A stretch of 64,000 bases of DNA from NCBI RefSeq assembly GCF_007827695.1, contig NZ_VITA01000003.1:248001-312000 (forward strand). Direction: 5' to 3'. This document shows positions 38,061-47,388 of the stretch, in pieces; positions within the stretch are counted from its first letter, which is position 1; every line of letters starts with the position of its first letter. The translations under genes and the position numbers were made by a program. The stretch comes from Sinorhizobium medicae (GTDB taxonomy: Bacteria; Pseudomonadota; Alphaproteobacteria; Rhizobiales; Rhizobiaceae). Below the pieces are notes generated by a model that saw only the letters and a list, made by a program, of their open reading frames with translations, ran no database searches and was not told where the DNA came from.

Positions 38061-38462
38061 ATGAGACACCCTACCAACCGCCGCACGATGCTAATGACCG
38101 CAGGAGCTGCCGCGGTCGCCGCGGTCGCCGGACCAGTCGCTGCGCAATCCACCGATATTCGCGGTGCGGTCACATTCGAGGGCAGCGCGGTTATCCCGGA
38201 AGGTCATGTCGAGATCTATCTCGAGGATCCTGCCATTCAGGATAAGGCCCGACGCCGCGGTACCCAGACGCGCATCAAAAGTGATGGCAGATCAAAGTCG
38301 ATAGCGTTTACCCTGTCCCTGCCCGCAAGCACGACGGCTTCGCCGACGCGGCGGATCGTGGCGCGTTTGGAGCGTGCGGATGGCTGGCTGGTCGCGCGCG
38401 GCAGCACACAGTTGGAGGCGGGTACGCCCGTCTACCTCACGCTCAATGCAGTTATCTATTGA
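38061..38462 (+). CDS. Exported YbaY-like small protein
   Basis: A 133-residue protein with a twin-arginine-like export signal (NRRTMLMTAGAAAVAAVAGP, cleavage near VAAQ). The mature part TDIRGAVTFEGSAVIPEGHV has the strand-turn pattern of YbaY-type domains (ITGTVxYxxxxALPxGA), which occur in bacterial outer-membrane or periplasmic lipoproteins; there is no lipobox Cys here. Start 38061 has no strong ribosome site; an earlier ATG at 38010 would put the export signal inside. It is unrelated to the protease gene, separated from it by the terminator. Confidence 0.68.
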   Translation: MRHPTNRRTMLMTAGAAAVAAVAGPVAAQSTDIRGAVTFEGSAVIPEGHVEIYLEDPAIQDKARRRGTQTRIKSDGRSKSIAFTLSLPASTTASPTRRIVARLERADGWLVARGSTQLEAGTPVYLTLNAVIY

Positions 38463-38606
38463 AGGGCAAGAGCGATGGCCGGCTGCGAGAAGGCGTTTCG
38501 AAACCGGTTCCGACCGCTGATCACCTTCAGGCCGCGCCCCATTGGCGCTCGCCGTGAATTTCGCCCCTGATGTGGCAGGGGCGAATGTCGCGACAACATC
38601 AGGTCG

Positions 38607-39053
38607 TCAGCTCCGCGCCGGCTGCCAGCCGGCCGGGGGAATGACGTTGATCATCCACGGAACGCCAAACCTGTCGATCAGGGAACCGAAGCCGGGCGAC
38701 CAGAAGGTCTCGCCAAAAGGCATGACCGGTTTGCCCCCTTCGGACAACTGATTGAACCAGCGTTGGCCCTCGGCATTGTCCTCAGTGTGAAGGGTGACGT
38801 CGAATCCGTTCTTCGGCTTATCAATATTGCGGGCCCAGCCGACATCCATGTCGGCTCCCATCAGCGCCTGCTCGCCGACTTCCAGCCAGCAGTGCATCAG
38901 CCAATCTTTGTATTTGGGATCGTTGATCGGCATGTCGGGTGGGGCTTCGCCGTAGGAATGGGCGGCGGTGATCCTCCCGCCCAAGACCTTTGCATAGAAC
39001 TCGAAGGCTTCTCGGCACTGGCCTTGGAAACTCAGACTGGTCACAATCTTCAT
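38607..39053 (-). CDS. PhnB-like VOC-superfamily protein
   Basis: A 148-residue protein with the PhnB/3-demethylubiquinone methyltransferase-like VOC layout: VTSLSFQGQCREAFEFYAKV at the start, HSYGEAPPDMPI after it, and the characteristic ending WSPGFGSLIDRFGVPWMINV. Family members fold like glyoxalase but usually lack a proven reaction. It is followed upstream by the NAD(P)-binding gene on the same strand with a 73-base gap, so co-transcription is possible. Confidence 0.88.
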   Translation of the reverse strand: MKIVTSLSFQGQCREAFEFYAKVLGGRITAAHSYGEAPPDMPINDPKYKDWLMHCWLEVGEQALMGADMDVGWARNIDKPKNGFDVTLHTEDNAEGQRWFNQLSEGGKPVMPFGETFWSPGFGSLIDRFGVPWMINVIPPAGWQPARS

Positions 39054-39126
39054 GATTGCCTCCTCCTGTCGTGGTCGTCATTTCGGATATCGGGCGGAAA
39101 CAGCCGGCGGACCAGGATCCAGGCCC

Positions 39127-39999
39127 CTACTTCCCTCCCATTGTCAGCACAATTCTCTCGACCGCTTCGGCCAGCGAGACGGAACCGCGGCGCTGTTCGG
39201 TTCCTTGTTCGTGCTCGACCCGACCGCTGGCGATGCCATCATACATCCCGAGCAGCGCCCTGGCGACTTCCGGAGGGACTCCTTCCTGCGCGAGAACCGC
39301 AGCACGAATATCAGGCGGAACGAATGCGGTCTCCACACTCCGGCCGAGCACCCTGCTGAATGCGGCCGCAACATCGTTGGCGCTCCAATCCTGCGGGCCC
39401 CGCAGTGCAATGATCCGCTTGCCGCTGAAGTCCCCGGTAAGCAGCCGGGCGGCGGTGCGCCCTACGTCGATTGTGCTCACCATCGGGATCTTCTGCGAGG
39501 GCTCGAGAAAGGTCGGAAGCACACCGTCGGAGATCACCGCCGGTGCTATCTCGCCCCAGGTCTCGACGAAATAGCCCGGCCGCAGGAAGATGGTTGACCG
39601 CGCTGCCCCCTCGAGATGCTTCTCCAGGCTATTGAGCGTTGCGATAACGCCTGTGCCCTTATCATGCTGCGCACCAATGGAGGACAAGGCGACCAGTTTT
39701 GGCAGACGGGCCTCTCGCACCGCTTGTGCAAGTGCGATGCCGACCTCGTGCGCGCGGCTGTAGGGATCGCCGCTTGCGGGCGGAGGAGAGAGCAGGAAAG
39801 CGCCTGACGCGTCCCTCAATGCTGCGGTAAGGCTTGCCACATCCTCGATACTGCCGATTGCGAACTCAGCCCCCAGCCTCGTCCACTTTCCGGCCTGCTC
39901 CGGTCGCCGCAGCACGACGCGGACGGGGATGCCTAATTCCATCAGTGCCCGGGCGGTCTCGCCGCCGGCTCGCCCGTTTGCTCCAAGCACTACATACAT
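39127..39999 (-). CDS. NmrA-like NAD(P)-binding protein
   Basis: A 290-residue atypical short-chain dehydrogenase. It starts with the Rossmann block VLGANGRAGGETARAL (GxxGxxG), then VRVVLRRPEQA (Arg for NADP phosphate), and LVALSSIGAQHDKGTG. The catalytic Tyr-x-x-x-Lys is not in a normal place, as in NmrA and azoreductase-like members, so it may sense redox state or reduce a quinone or azo compound. It is divergent from the LysR gene at 40078, which probably controls it. Confidence 0.88.
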   Translation of the reverse strand: MYVVLGANGRAGGETARALMELGIPVRVVLRRPEQAGKWTRLGAEFAIGSIEDVASLTAALRDASGAFLLSPPPASGDPYSRAHEVGIALAQAVREARLPKLVALSSIGAQHDKGTGVIATLNSLEKHLEGAARSTIFLRPGYFVETWGEIAPAVISDGVLPTFLEPSQKIPMVSTIDVGRTAARLLTGDFSGKRIIALRGPQDWSANDVAAAFSRVLGRSVETAFVPPDIRAAVLAQEGVPPEVARALLGMYDGIASGRVEHEQGTEQRRGSVSLAEAVERIVLTMGGK

Positions 40000-40077
40000 G
40001 TCCGTTCTCCTTGGTTGACGCCGCAGAGACTAGGGTTCAAATTGCCATGCGTCGAATGCATGGATGGTATTATATAT

Positions 40078-40992
40078 ATGCGTGAAGTGGATTTGAGGGC
40101 CGCCGACCTCAACCTGCTCGTTGTGCTCAACGCGCTGTTGGAAGAACGGAGCGTAACCCGGGCTGCAACGCGGCTCGGCATGAGCCAACCCGCTGCCAGC
40201 AGGGCGCTTGCGCGCTTGCGGGTACTCTTCTCCGATGCGATTCTGGTGGACGGACCGGGTGGATATCTGCTTACCGCACGCGCGGAAGAAATGCGCCCTT
40301 CACTGCGCAACACCCTGGCAGGCGTCAACGAACTTCTCGACGGCAGGACTTTCGATCCGATGCGGGCGACCGGGGCCGTGCGCCTGCTGATGCTGGATCT
40401 TGAGGCCGCAGTCCTCGCCCCGCGGTTGATCTCCAGTCTCGCGGAGCAGGCGCCGGCAGTCGATCTTCAGGTGGTATCGCCGGGGCTGCGGCCGCTTGAA
40501 GCGCTTGAGGCTGACGCTGTGGATGCCGTCATCGGCGTCGTTGATGAAGCACCTGCCGGCATCCGGAAACGCAAGCTGTACCAGGATGGCTTCGTAACCC
40601 TGATGCGAGCGGACCATCCTGCCGCGGGCCAAAAGCTTACGTTGCAACGGTTCCTTGAACTGGATCATGTCGTCGTCAGCATCACCGGGACCGGTCCGGC
40701 CTGGGTCGACGAAATCCTCGCTCGCCTGGGCAGGCAGCGCCGGGTGAAGGTACGTGTCCCAAGCTTCTTCGCGGCCGTCGAAATCGCCGCGCGTTCCGAT
40801 CTGGTAATAACTCTGCCGTCCAGCCTTGCCCGGACCGCCGACATGCGGCGCTTCGTAATGACGCCTCCGCCGCTCGACCTGGGCAGCGTGGTCATGAGCC
40901 TCGCCTGGCATGGGCGCAATCAGGATGCCCCGCGACATGTGTGGCTCCGCAGAACGATCGTCACGGCCGTGTCCGATATAGGCCTGTCGTAA
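40078..40992 (+). CDS. LysR-family transcriptional regulator (NodD/PcpR-like class)
   Basis: A 304-residue regulator starting MREVDLRAADLNLLVVLNAL, with helix-turn-helix SVTRAATRLGMSQPAASRAL and effector domain. The DLNLLxxLxALL start is typical of the NodD/SyrM-like class. The start follows an unusual AT-rich stretch (TATTATATATATG) with no Shine-Dalgarno. The divergent NmrA-like gene begins 78 bases away and is the likely target. Confidence 0.9.
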   Translation: MREVDLRAADLNLLVVLNALLEERSVTRAATRLGMSQPAASRALARLRVLFSDAILVDGPGGYLLTARAEEMRPSLRNTLAGVNELLDGRTFDPMRATGAVRLLMLDLEAAVLAPRLISSLAEQAPAVDLQVVSPGLRPLEALEADAVDAVIGVVDEAPAGIRKRKLYQDGFVTLMRADHPAAGQKLTLQRFLELDHVVVSITGTGPAWVDEILARLGRQRRVKVRVPSFFAAVEIAARSDLVITLPSSLARTADMRRFVMTPPPLDLGSVVMSLAWHGRNQDAPRHVWLRRTIVTAVSDIGLS

Positions 40993-41126
40993 TGCGGTCC
41001 CCGCCGCAGGCCCGGGCGATGAAAAGTTAAGCATTGGAAAAAGTGCGCCACCCGCGTCAATTTTTCTTCACTGCGCCATGAAATAAGGAATGCGCGCGCA
41101 TCCGTGCGCGGACGTCGGAGGATGAT

Positions 41127-42046
41127 ATGATGAAATCAGCAGGCGAGAACGAACAGTTCGACTGGCTCGAAGCGGAACTGGCCGACACGATCGACGAGGA
41201 CTACGAACTCGAGCTTTCCGAACCCGCGCTGTCGGAGGAAATTCGCAAGATCTACCGCAAGTCCCATCCTCCGACGCTCCCGCGTATGGAATACTTCCGC
41301 GCGCTACTGGCTCTGCAGGCCGAACTCATCAGGTTGCAGGACTGGGTCGTCTATCACAAAGAGAAGGTTGTCGTGATTTTCGAGGGCCGGGATGCTGCCG
41401 GCAAGGGTGGCGTCATCAAGCGCATCACCCAGCGGCTGAACCCACGCGTCGTCAGAACCGTGGCGCTGCCGGCACCATCCGACCGCGAGAAGACCCAATG
41501 GTACTTCCAGCGTATGTGCCGCATCTGCCTGCCGGCGGCGAAATCGTCCTCTTCGACCGCTCCTGGTACAACCGTTCCGGCGTCGAGCGTGTCATGGGTT
41601 TCGCGACCGAAGAGGAAGTCGAGCAGTTCTTCAACGATGTGCCCGAGTTCGAGCGCATGCTGGTGCGCTCCGGCGTTAGGCTCGTCAAGTACTGGTTCTC
41701 GATCACCGACGCAGAGCAGCAGTTGCGCTTTCTGATGCGCATCCACGATCCCCTGAAACAGTGGAAGTTTTCGCCGATGGATCTGCAATCGCGTGTGCGC
41801 TGGGAAGCCTATACCAAGGCCAAGGAAGAAACCTTCGCCCGTACCAACATAGCTGAGGCGCCGTGGCATATCGTCGAGGCCAACGACAAGAAACGAGCGC
41901 GGCTCAACTGCATCGACCATCTCTTGAAGCAGATCCCCTATGCGGATGTGCCGCAGGAAGACATCAGCCTGCCGGAGCGGATATTCAATCCGAATTACGA
42001 GCGGGAGGTGCTTCCGCCGGAACTCTACGTCCCGTCGAAGTATTGA
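41127..42046 (+). pseudogene. ppk2: Polyphosphate kinase 2 (PPK2) gene with a one-base frameshift
   Basis: Two adjacent frames encode one PPK2. The first (from 41127) gives residues up to TQWYFQR with the Walker A loop FEGRDAAGKGG. The second frame continues YVPHLPAGGEIVLFDRSWYNRSGVERVMG (split over frames), with the Walker B block LFDRSWYNR, to the stop at 42046. The family reads QRYVPHLP; here CAGCG is followed directly by TATGTGCCG, so one base is missing near 41511-41513. The ribosome site CGGAGGAT is good and both parts show no other damage. It would use polyphosphate to phosphorylate nucleotides. It is either a recent pseudogene, a sequencing error or, less likely, a recoding site. Confidence 0.85.
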
Positions 42047-42239
42047 GATTGGTGTGTGACCCAGTACGCTACAAACCCTGGAGAAGGCCGGCATGGGCTT
42101 GTCATTACCCGGTCTGTCCTCAAAAGACCGCATATTATAGTGGAACGGCATCGTCAGCGATCCACAGGGTAACACCAACCTGAAGCCTCGACCCCCCTGC
42201 GCTTTTGGCAGCTGGCTCCGGTTCAACGGTTGAAAGGCT

Positions 42240-42280
42240 CTGGATCGTTTCACTGTCGTTGAAACCGTGAAACGATTCAG
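42240..42280. terminator. Inverted repeat between the convergent PPK2 and Bug-protein genes
   Basis: Arms of 14 bases, CTGGATCGTTTCAC (42240-42253) and GTGAAACGATTCAG (42267-42280), match except for one G-T pair, with a 13-base loop. A second small palindrome TTCAAC-G-GTTGAA lies just before at 42222-42234. The position between two convergent stops suggests a two-way terminator; no T-run is seen. Confidence 0.55.
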
Positions 42281-42305
42281 AGTCGGCAGGGTCAATGGGT
42301 GCAGA

Positions 42306-43298
42306 TCAATCCATCTGGATATTGGCGTCGCGGACGACGGGGGTCCATTTGGCAAGCTCGGCCTTGACGTGGGCGTCGAGCTCCTCGGGCGTCGAGCCCA
42401 CGATCTTGGCGCTGAATTCCTCCATGCGTTTCTGCACGGCGGGATCGGCCATGGCCTTCTTGGCGGCTTCGTTCAGTCGGGCGATCACCGGCTGCGGCGT
42501 GTTGGCCGGAGCGAAGAGTGCATTCCAGGTGTAGGTCTCGTAACCGGGAATGCCTGATTCTGCGATGGTCGGAATGTCGGGGAAGGACGATGCGCGTTCG
42601 GCGGTGGTAACAGCGAGCGCGCGCAGGGTGCCAGCTTTGATATGACCTGAAGACGAAGGGAGATTGTCGAACATGATGGGCACCTGATTGCCGATTACGT
42701 CATTCAGCGCCGGGCCGGAGCCCTTGTAGGGGATGTGCTGCATCTCGACGCCCGCCATCTTTTTGAAGAGCTCGCCGGAGAGATGAAGCGGCGTTCCGTT
42801 GCCGGAGGAGGCGTAGGCGTACTTCTCGGGATCAGCTTTCAAGAGCGCAAGCAATTCCTGGACCGTCTTAACCGGCAGTTCCGGATTGACCACCAGGACG
42901 TTCGGAACGACGACCAGAAGCGAGATCGGTGCGAAATCCTTCTCGGGATCATAGGGTTTGGTTTTCAGGATAAGGGGGTTCAGCGCATGCGTCGCGACTG
43001 TCGCCATCAGGATCGTATAGCCGTCGGGGTCGGCGCGGGCGACGTTTGCGGCGCCAAGATTACCCCCGGCACCGGCAACGTTCTGGACGATCACCTGCTG
43101 TCCGAGATCATCGGACATTTTCTGTGCGATGATCCGCGCGACCACGTCGGTCGAGCCTCCGGCAGCAAAGGGAACGACGAGCGTTACCGTCCGGTCCGGA
43201 AAGTCTTGCGCTTGCGCGGCCGAACCAAACGCGAGCGCCGAACAGAAAGCAAACCCGGCCGCCATGGCGGCGCGGCGGGTCAAGCTTAGAAATGCCAT
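42306..43298 (-). CDS. Tripartite tricarboxylate-type (Bug/TctC) periplasmic binding protein
   Basis: A 330-residue binding protein with a signal peptide (RRAAMAAGFAFCSALAFGSA, twin-arginine-like). The Bug-family hallmarks are present: FPDRTVTLVVPFAAGGSTDV at the mature start, VAGAGGNLGAANVARADPDG, and HIPYKGSGPALNDVIGNQV. These proteins capture carboxylates for TctAB permeases, but no tctA/tctB lies here, as is common for Bug proteins. The start has GGGAGG nine bases upstream. Confidence 0.92.
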   Translation of the reverse strand: MAFLSLTRRAAMAAGFAFCSALAFGSAAQAQDFPDRTVTLVVPFAAGGSTDVVARIIAQKMSDDLGQQVIVQNVAGAGGNLGAANVARADPDGYTILMATVATHALNPLILKTKPYDPEKDFAPISLLVVVPNVLVVNPELPVKTVQELLALLKADPEKYAYASSGNGTPLHLSGELFKKMAGVEMQHIPYKGSGPALNDVIGNQVPIMFDNLPSSSGHIKAGTLRALAVTTAERASSFPDIPTIAESGIPGYETYTWNALFAPANTPQPVIARLNEAAKKAMADPAVQKRMEEFSAKIVGSTPEELDAHVKAELAKWTPVVRDANIQMD

Positions 43299-43569
43299 GC
43301 GGAAGTCCTCCCGATACAAATGGACAATGGATGCTGGCCTGAGGCCGGCTGTCCTAACAATAGGGCCGAGTTTCGGTCACGCAATGGCGGTCGATACGAT
43401 CGGCTGTGAATGGCGCATGTATTTATTGCCCCTCACTGTTCTCCAGTCTGCCCTCTATGTCGATTGCTACATCCCGACACCGTGCTTCGCGTGAGCAGCG
43501 GCGAGCGCCGCCATAATTTGCCGTGGTGGCATGCAGCCGCTGCTCGTCACGAAAAATCTCGTAGGCTTA

Positions 43570-45024
43570 TCATTGCTTCCAAAACACGGGTGTCAGGATG
43601 ACGAGCACGGTCAGCACTTCAAGGCGCCCCATCATCATCATGAGCGACAACAGATAAAGTTCCGGATCCTTGAGGGATGAGAAATTGCCTGCAGGGCCAA
43701 CGATATTGCCAAGCCCGGGGCCGACATTCGAGAGGCAGGTAATAACTGCTGATACCGAGGTGAGGAAGTCGTAGCCCAGTGCCGCCATCGTGAGGCTTCC
43801 GAGGATCCAAAGGAGGATATAGGTAACGAAAAACAGGAGGATCGCCCGCAAGGTGTCGGCGTCTAACGAGTTCCGGCCGTAGCGGATAGGGTAAACTGCC
43901 GCCGGGTAGATGAGTTTGCGTAAGCCAGAGTGGATGGCGTTGAAGAGAACGATGAAGCGGTAGGCTTTGATGCCGCCGGCGGTGGAGCCGGAACAGCCAC
44001 CCATGAAGGTCGCGATGAATGCCGCCATAACCACGAAAGGACCCCAGAGCTGGTAGTCCTCGCTCATGTAACCCGCAGTCGAGAGAATGGAACTGAAGTT
44101 GAAGAACGAGTGGGCCAGTGCGATGTGAAATTCGACGCCGTTCGTCAGGCGGTGATAAATTGCGGCGGAGAGAGCGAAGACCGTCAGATAGGCAAGAAAA
44201 ACGAAGATCTGAGGATCGCGCAAAGCGTCGAGCCGACCACGTGCAACGAACACGATGAGGATCGAAAAGGGCAGGCTGCACAAAGTCATGAAGAACGTCG
44301 CGGTCCAGAGTAGAGGGATGCTGCCGAAATAGGCGAACGATGCATCATGGGTCGAAAACCCGCCGGTGGCGACCGTCGACATGGCGTGATTGATCGCATC
44401 GAACCGATTCATTCCGGTCAGGTTGTACCCGATGGCACAAAGAAGCGTGATGCCGACATAGACCGTAAAAAAAGCCCGGCTGAACGTGGTGAGGCGGGCA
44501 AAGGGCTTCTCGTTTGTGTCGGAGGATTCCATCTTGAAGAAGGACATCCCTCCGACGCGCAGGTACGGAATGATGAACAATCCCAAAACGACGATGCCCA
44601 CGCCTCCGAGCCAGCATATGAGCGACCGCCACATCAGGACGCCGGGCGGGGCATCGTCTAGCCCGACAATCACCGTCGATCCCGTCGTGGTAATCGCAGA
44701 AACCGACTCGAAAAGCGCCTGCGCGAAGTCGAGATCGAGGGATGACATCCACAGCGGCAAGGCGCCGATCAACGCGAAAGTCGACCAGAGTACGTTGACG
44801 AGTAAAAAGCCGAACTTCTTGGAGAACGGAGGCGGCCCGGCACGGGTGGCCATGAAAGTTGTAGCGGAAAGTCCGTTGGTAACGAAGGCAGCAGTCGCGA
44901 AGACCTGCCAATCGGTGTGGCCATAATAGAGGTCCAGCATCGCTGGAATCAGCATCGCGCCGGACAGATAGAGGCCCAGGATTGAGGCGATGTGGATGGC
45001 GTGCCGGAGCAGGGAGGCGCTCAA
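43570..45024 (-). CDS. trkH: TrkH-family potassium uptake protein
   Basis: A 484-residue membrane protein with the four-fold repeat of Trk/Ktr subunits. Filter-loop segments are SAITTTGSTVI, STVATGGFSTH, SSILSTAGY and TCLSNVGPGLG, each giving a Gly to the potassium filter. Hydrophobic helices surround each. It works with a TrkA-type cytoplasmic NAD-binding subunit, which is not encoded in this window. Monocistronic. Confidence 0.93.
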   Translation of the reverse strand: MSASLLRHAIHIASILGLYLSGAMLIPAMLDLYYGHTDWQVFATAAFVTNGLSATTFMATRAGPPPFSKKFGFLLVNVLWSTFALIGALPLWMSSLDLDFAQALFESVSAITTTGSTVIVGLDDAPPGVLMWRSLICWLGGVGIVVLGLFIIPYLRVGGMSFFKMESSDTNEKPFARLTTFSRAFFTVYVGITLLCAIGYNLTGMNRFDAINHAMSTVATGGFSTHDASFAYFGSIPLLWTATFFMTLCSLPFSILIVFVARGRLDALRDPQIFVFLAYLTVFALSAAIYHRLTNGVEFHIALAHSFFNFSSILSTAGYMSEDYQLWGPFVVMAAFIATFMGGCSGSTAGGIKAYRFIVLFNAIHSGLRKLIYPAAVYPIRYGRNSLDADTLRAILLFFVTYILLWILGSLTMAALGYDFLTSVSAVITCLSNVGPGLGNIVGPAGNFSSLKDPELYLLSLMMMMGRLEVLTVLVILTPVFWKQ

Positions 45025-45163
45025 TCTACTTGCATCCCAGGTTGGCGATGATGACCGGTTGTCCTAGGACCCCAGCGTTCGACCAGTGGACCGGCAAAGT
45101 CAAATGGGAGCGCCGGCTTTCAACTAACATTTACACAGAACTTGTCGAGCCCAAGCCAGATAC

Positions 45164-45202
45164 CTAGCGGAAATGGGCGGCGGTCAGTGTGTCGGAATTA
45201 CG
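45164..45202 (-). pseudogene. Remnant of a DUF1488 gene 3' end
   Basis: On the minus strand this encodes RNSDTLTAAHFR followed by a stop, nearly the same as the end of the intact DUF1488 protein at 58790 (RDSYTLTAAHFR). About 31 of 39 bases match between the two sites. The frame has no DUF1488 likeness further upstream, where the gene at 45207-45428 is read in another frame. It appears to be the tail of a lost paralogue. Confidence 0.5.
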
Positions 45203-45206
45203 TGGG

Positions 45207-45428
45207 CTATCGATCCATAGGCTTGGGGATCGGCGAGGAGTGCCGGGGCCGGGGCTGCGGCACGGCGCGAAAGCGCACAGGTTGAGCCTTCCAGTCCGAG
45301 GGCAGAGGCAAAGGGATGGCGCAATCGGTGAGCAGCGTCTGATCTCCGTTGGTGACCTCGAAGACGATCCCTGGCCGCTCCATGCTCCTGCAGTCGGGCC
45401 AGCGCTCAAAATCGATCCATTCGCTCAT
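45207..45428 (-). CDS. Small hypothetical protein downstream of the RTX protease
   Basis: A 73-residue protein starting MSEWIDFERWPDCRSMERPG. It has a Trp/Cys-containing N-terminal half and a Pro/Arg-rich tail (PQPRPRHSSPIPKPM), with no signal peptide or membrane helix. It starts 13 bases after the RTX protease stop on the same strand, so it is probably co-transcribed. Serralysin operons often carry a periplasmic inhibitor, but this one has no export signal and no likeness to it. No family recognised. Confidence 0.6.
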   Translation of the reverse strand: MSEWIDFERWPDCRSMERPGIVFEVTNGDQTLLTDCAIPLPLPSDWKAQPVRFRAVPQPRPRHSSPIPKPMDR

Positions 45429-45441
45429 GGTTCCCAGCTCG

Positions 45442-47388
45442 TCAGACGAAGAAGTCGCTCGCGGAAAGCGCCGACAGATTCATGACCTTGATCTGAAAAT
45501 CTGCAAGGCCATCGCCATTGACATCACCCGAGACTATCCCACTCCTGAAGTTAAGTTCACCTGATTTTCCGTGGAGCCCGTTGCCGCCGATAAAAAGAAA
45601 CGCCTGATCCCCGCTGAGGTTGCTGTTGGCATCGATCGATCGCAAATCGATCCGATCAATGCCTCGCGCAAAATCATCGATGACGTCCATCGCAGCCGGT
45701 CGCGATTGCGTCGCTGTCTGAAATACGAACACGTCCGAGCCGCCACCGCCAATCAGCCGGTCGGCGCCTTCCCCGCCGATGAGGGTGTCGTTGCCACCGC
45801 GTCCGTTGAGCAAATCGTTACCGGCAAGCCCGTTCAGAAGATTTGCGATATTGTCTCCGCGCAAACTGTCGTTGAAAGCTGAACCATAGAGCCGCTCGAC
45901 GGACAGATAGGTGTCACCGGCCGCTTCCCCGGTGTTCGAGACAGGGGAATAGAGATCAGCGACTAGCCCCAAGGCGGCATTGTAGTAATTCGCCAGATCG
46001 ACGCCATTGCCGCCGTCGAGCCGGTCGGCGCCGGCACCGCCGACAAGACTGTCGTTTCCGTCGCCGCCGATGAGAGTGTCGTTGCCGGCACGCCCGTGAA
46101 GCACGTCATTACCCGCTAGCCCGTTCAGAAGGTTTGCGAACCTATCTCCGCCAAGAGTATCGCCGAAGGCGGAACCGTAAAGCCGCTCGACGGACACATA
46201 GGTGTCTCCCGCCGCTTCCCCTCTGTTGGAACCGGGAGAATAAATGTCGGCAACGACGCCAGCCGCGGCGTTGTAGTAGTTCGCCAGATCGTTGCCGTTG
46301 CCACCCTCGAGCCGGTCCGCGCCCGCACCGCCAACAAGGTTGTCGTTTCCGTTGGCGCCGATCAGCCTGTCATTGCCGTCGTTACCCCAAAGAACATTTG
46401 CAGCAGCGTTTCCGGTGATAACGTCATTGCCCGCGCCACCCTTTGCATTCTCGATAAGAGAGCGCGCATCACTCTGATATTGCAGGGCGTTGGCGATATT
46501 GCCGATCGCCACTTTCGAATCGTCGTAGCGCAGCTTCGCCAACTGGACCGCCGAGGTGGTCGTCCATTCGCCCGGACGGAGATCGACCTTCAGTGCAGTT
46601 GTGTAGTTGGAGAAGTCGTATGTGTCGGTTCCGCCGCCATCCCAGACCGTAAGCAGGATCTTGTTGCCGCCGGGTGCGTTCTGGCCCACGCCATTGATGA
46701 ACATCTCGCCCGACGTCGGGCTCCATCGGTAAGTCGTGTTCCCGCTCTGGGTGGTGAAATCCGCGCCGTAAATATGCTGCAAGGCAGCGATATCATACAT
46801 CATCAGCGATTGCGCATATCCCCAGGTCTCGTTGATATAGCCGGTCGTGGTCGAGGCTCCGACATAGGAGCGATAACTCATGACCGTGTATTCCATCGAG
46901 TCGCGGTTCGCAGGCATGACGTTGCCCTCATGGGCGTGTTCCAGCCCAAGCGCGTGGCCGATCTCGTGGAGGAATGTCAGATAGGCGTAGTTTCCTTTCA
47001 TCGGGCGGCTGTAATAGCCGGACGAGCTGTTGAACCACGCGTCCCCGCCTTCTGCAGCAGTCGACGGAAAATACGCCCATGCGGTGCTCGGAGCGTCGGA
47101 CGAGGCAAGGCGGACATCGGCGTGCTTGGTCGCGCTCTCTGCAATCTCGGTGAATGATACTTTGGCAACGGAGGAGAACTGATCGAAGGCAGCTCGCGCG
47201 GTAGTCTGCTGTGCGGCGTTCAGCGCGGCAAAACCTTTTTGCGGTTCGCCATTGCCATAACCGGAGCCGTAGAATGAAGCGCTGGTTGGGAAGCTGAAGG
47301 TGAAGTCCTTGACCGCCCATTTCCAGTCGCCAAGGAGCCCGTCGATATAGGCATTACCAGTCGGGGCATAGGTCGTCGTCGAAGGCAT
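45442..47388 (-). CDS. Secreted serralysin-type RTX metalloprotease (M10)
   Basis: A 648-residue protein. Residues 1-240 are the protease domain, with zinc motif [13 protein letters not shown] (His141, Glu142, His145, His151) and Met-turn YTVMSYRSY. The [16 protein letters not shown] segment typical of serralysins follows. From about residue 320 there are many GGxGxDxLx calcium-binding repeats, then a final beta region ending DFFV, the usual hydrophobic tip of type I secretion signals. No signal peptide. The start has CCAGGAG upstream. No exporter or inhibitor gene is adjacent. It has a 97-residue tandem duplication in the RTX part. Confidence 0.93.
   Translation of the reverse strand: MPSTTTYAPTGNAYIDGLLGDWKWAVKDFTFSFPTSASFYGSGYGNGEPQKGFAALNAAQQTTARAAFDQFSSVAKVSFTEIAESATKHADVRLASSDAPSTAWAYFPSTAAEGGDAWFNSSSGYYSRPMKGNYAYLTFLHEIGHALGLEHAHEGNVMPANRDSMEYTVMSYRSYVGASTTTGYINETWGYAQSLMMYDIAALQHIYGADFTTQSGNTTYRWSPTSGEMFINGVGQNAPGGNKILLTVWDGGGTDTYDFSNYTTALKVDLRPGEWTTTSAVQLAKLRYDDSKVAIGNIANALQYQSDARSLIENAKGGAGNDVITGNAAANVLWGNDGNDRLIGANGNDNLVGGAGADRLEGGNGNDLANYYNAAAGVVADIYSPGSNRGEAAGDTYVSVERLYGSAFGDTLGGDRFANLLNGLAGNDVLHGRAGNDTLIGGDGNDSLVGGAGADRLDGGNGVDLANYYNAALGLVADLYSPVSNTGEAAGDTYLSVERLYGSAFNDSLRGDNIANLLNGLAGNDLLNGRGGNDTLIGGEGADRLIGGGGSDVFVFQTATQSRPAAMDVIDDFARGIDRIDLRSIDANSNLSGDQAFLFIGGNGLHGKSGELNFRSGIVSGDVNGDGLADFQIKVMNLSALSASDFFV
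45772..46338 (-). repeat. Tandem duplication of a 291-base unit inside the RTX protease gene
   Basis: Two adjacent in-frame units of 97 codons (46048-46338 and about 45772-46047) encode nearly the same series: [47 protein letters not shown] and NDTLIGG in order. The second is marginally shorter at its end. Each unit carries two RTX blocks separated by a non-[13 protein letters not shown] link, so the duplication lengthens the calcium-binding stalk. Confidence 0.85.
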
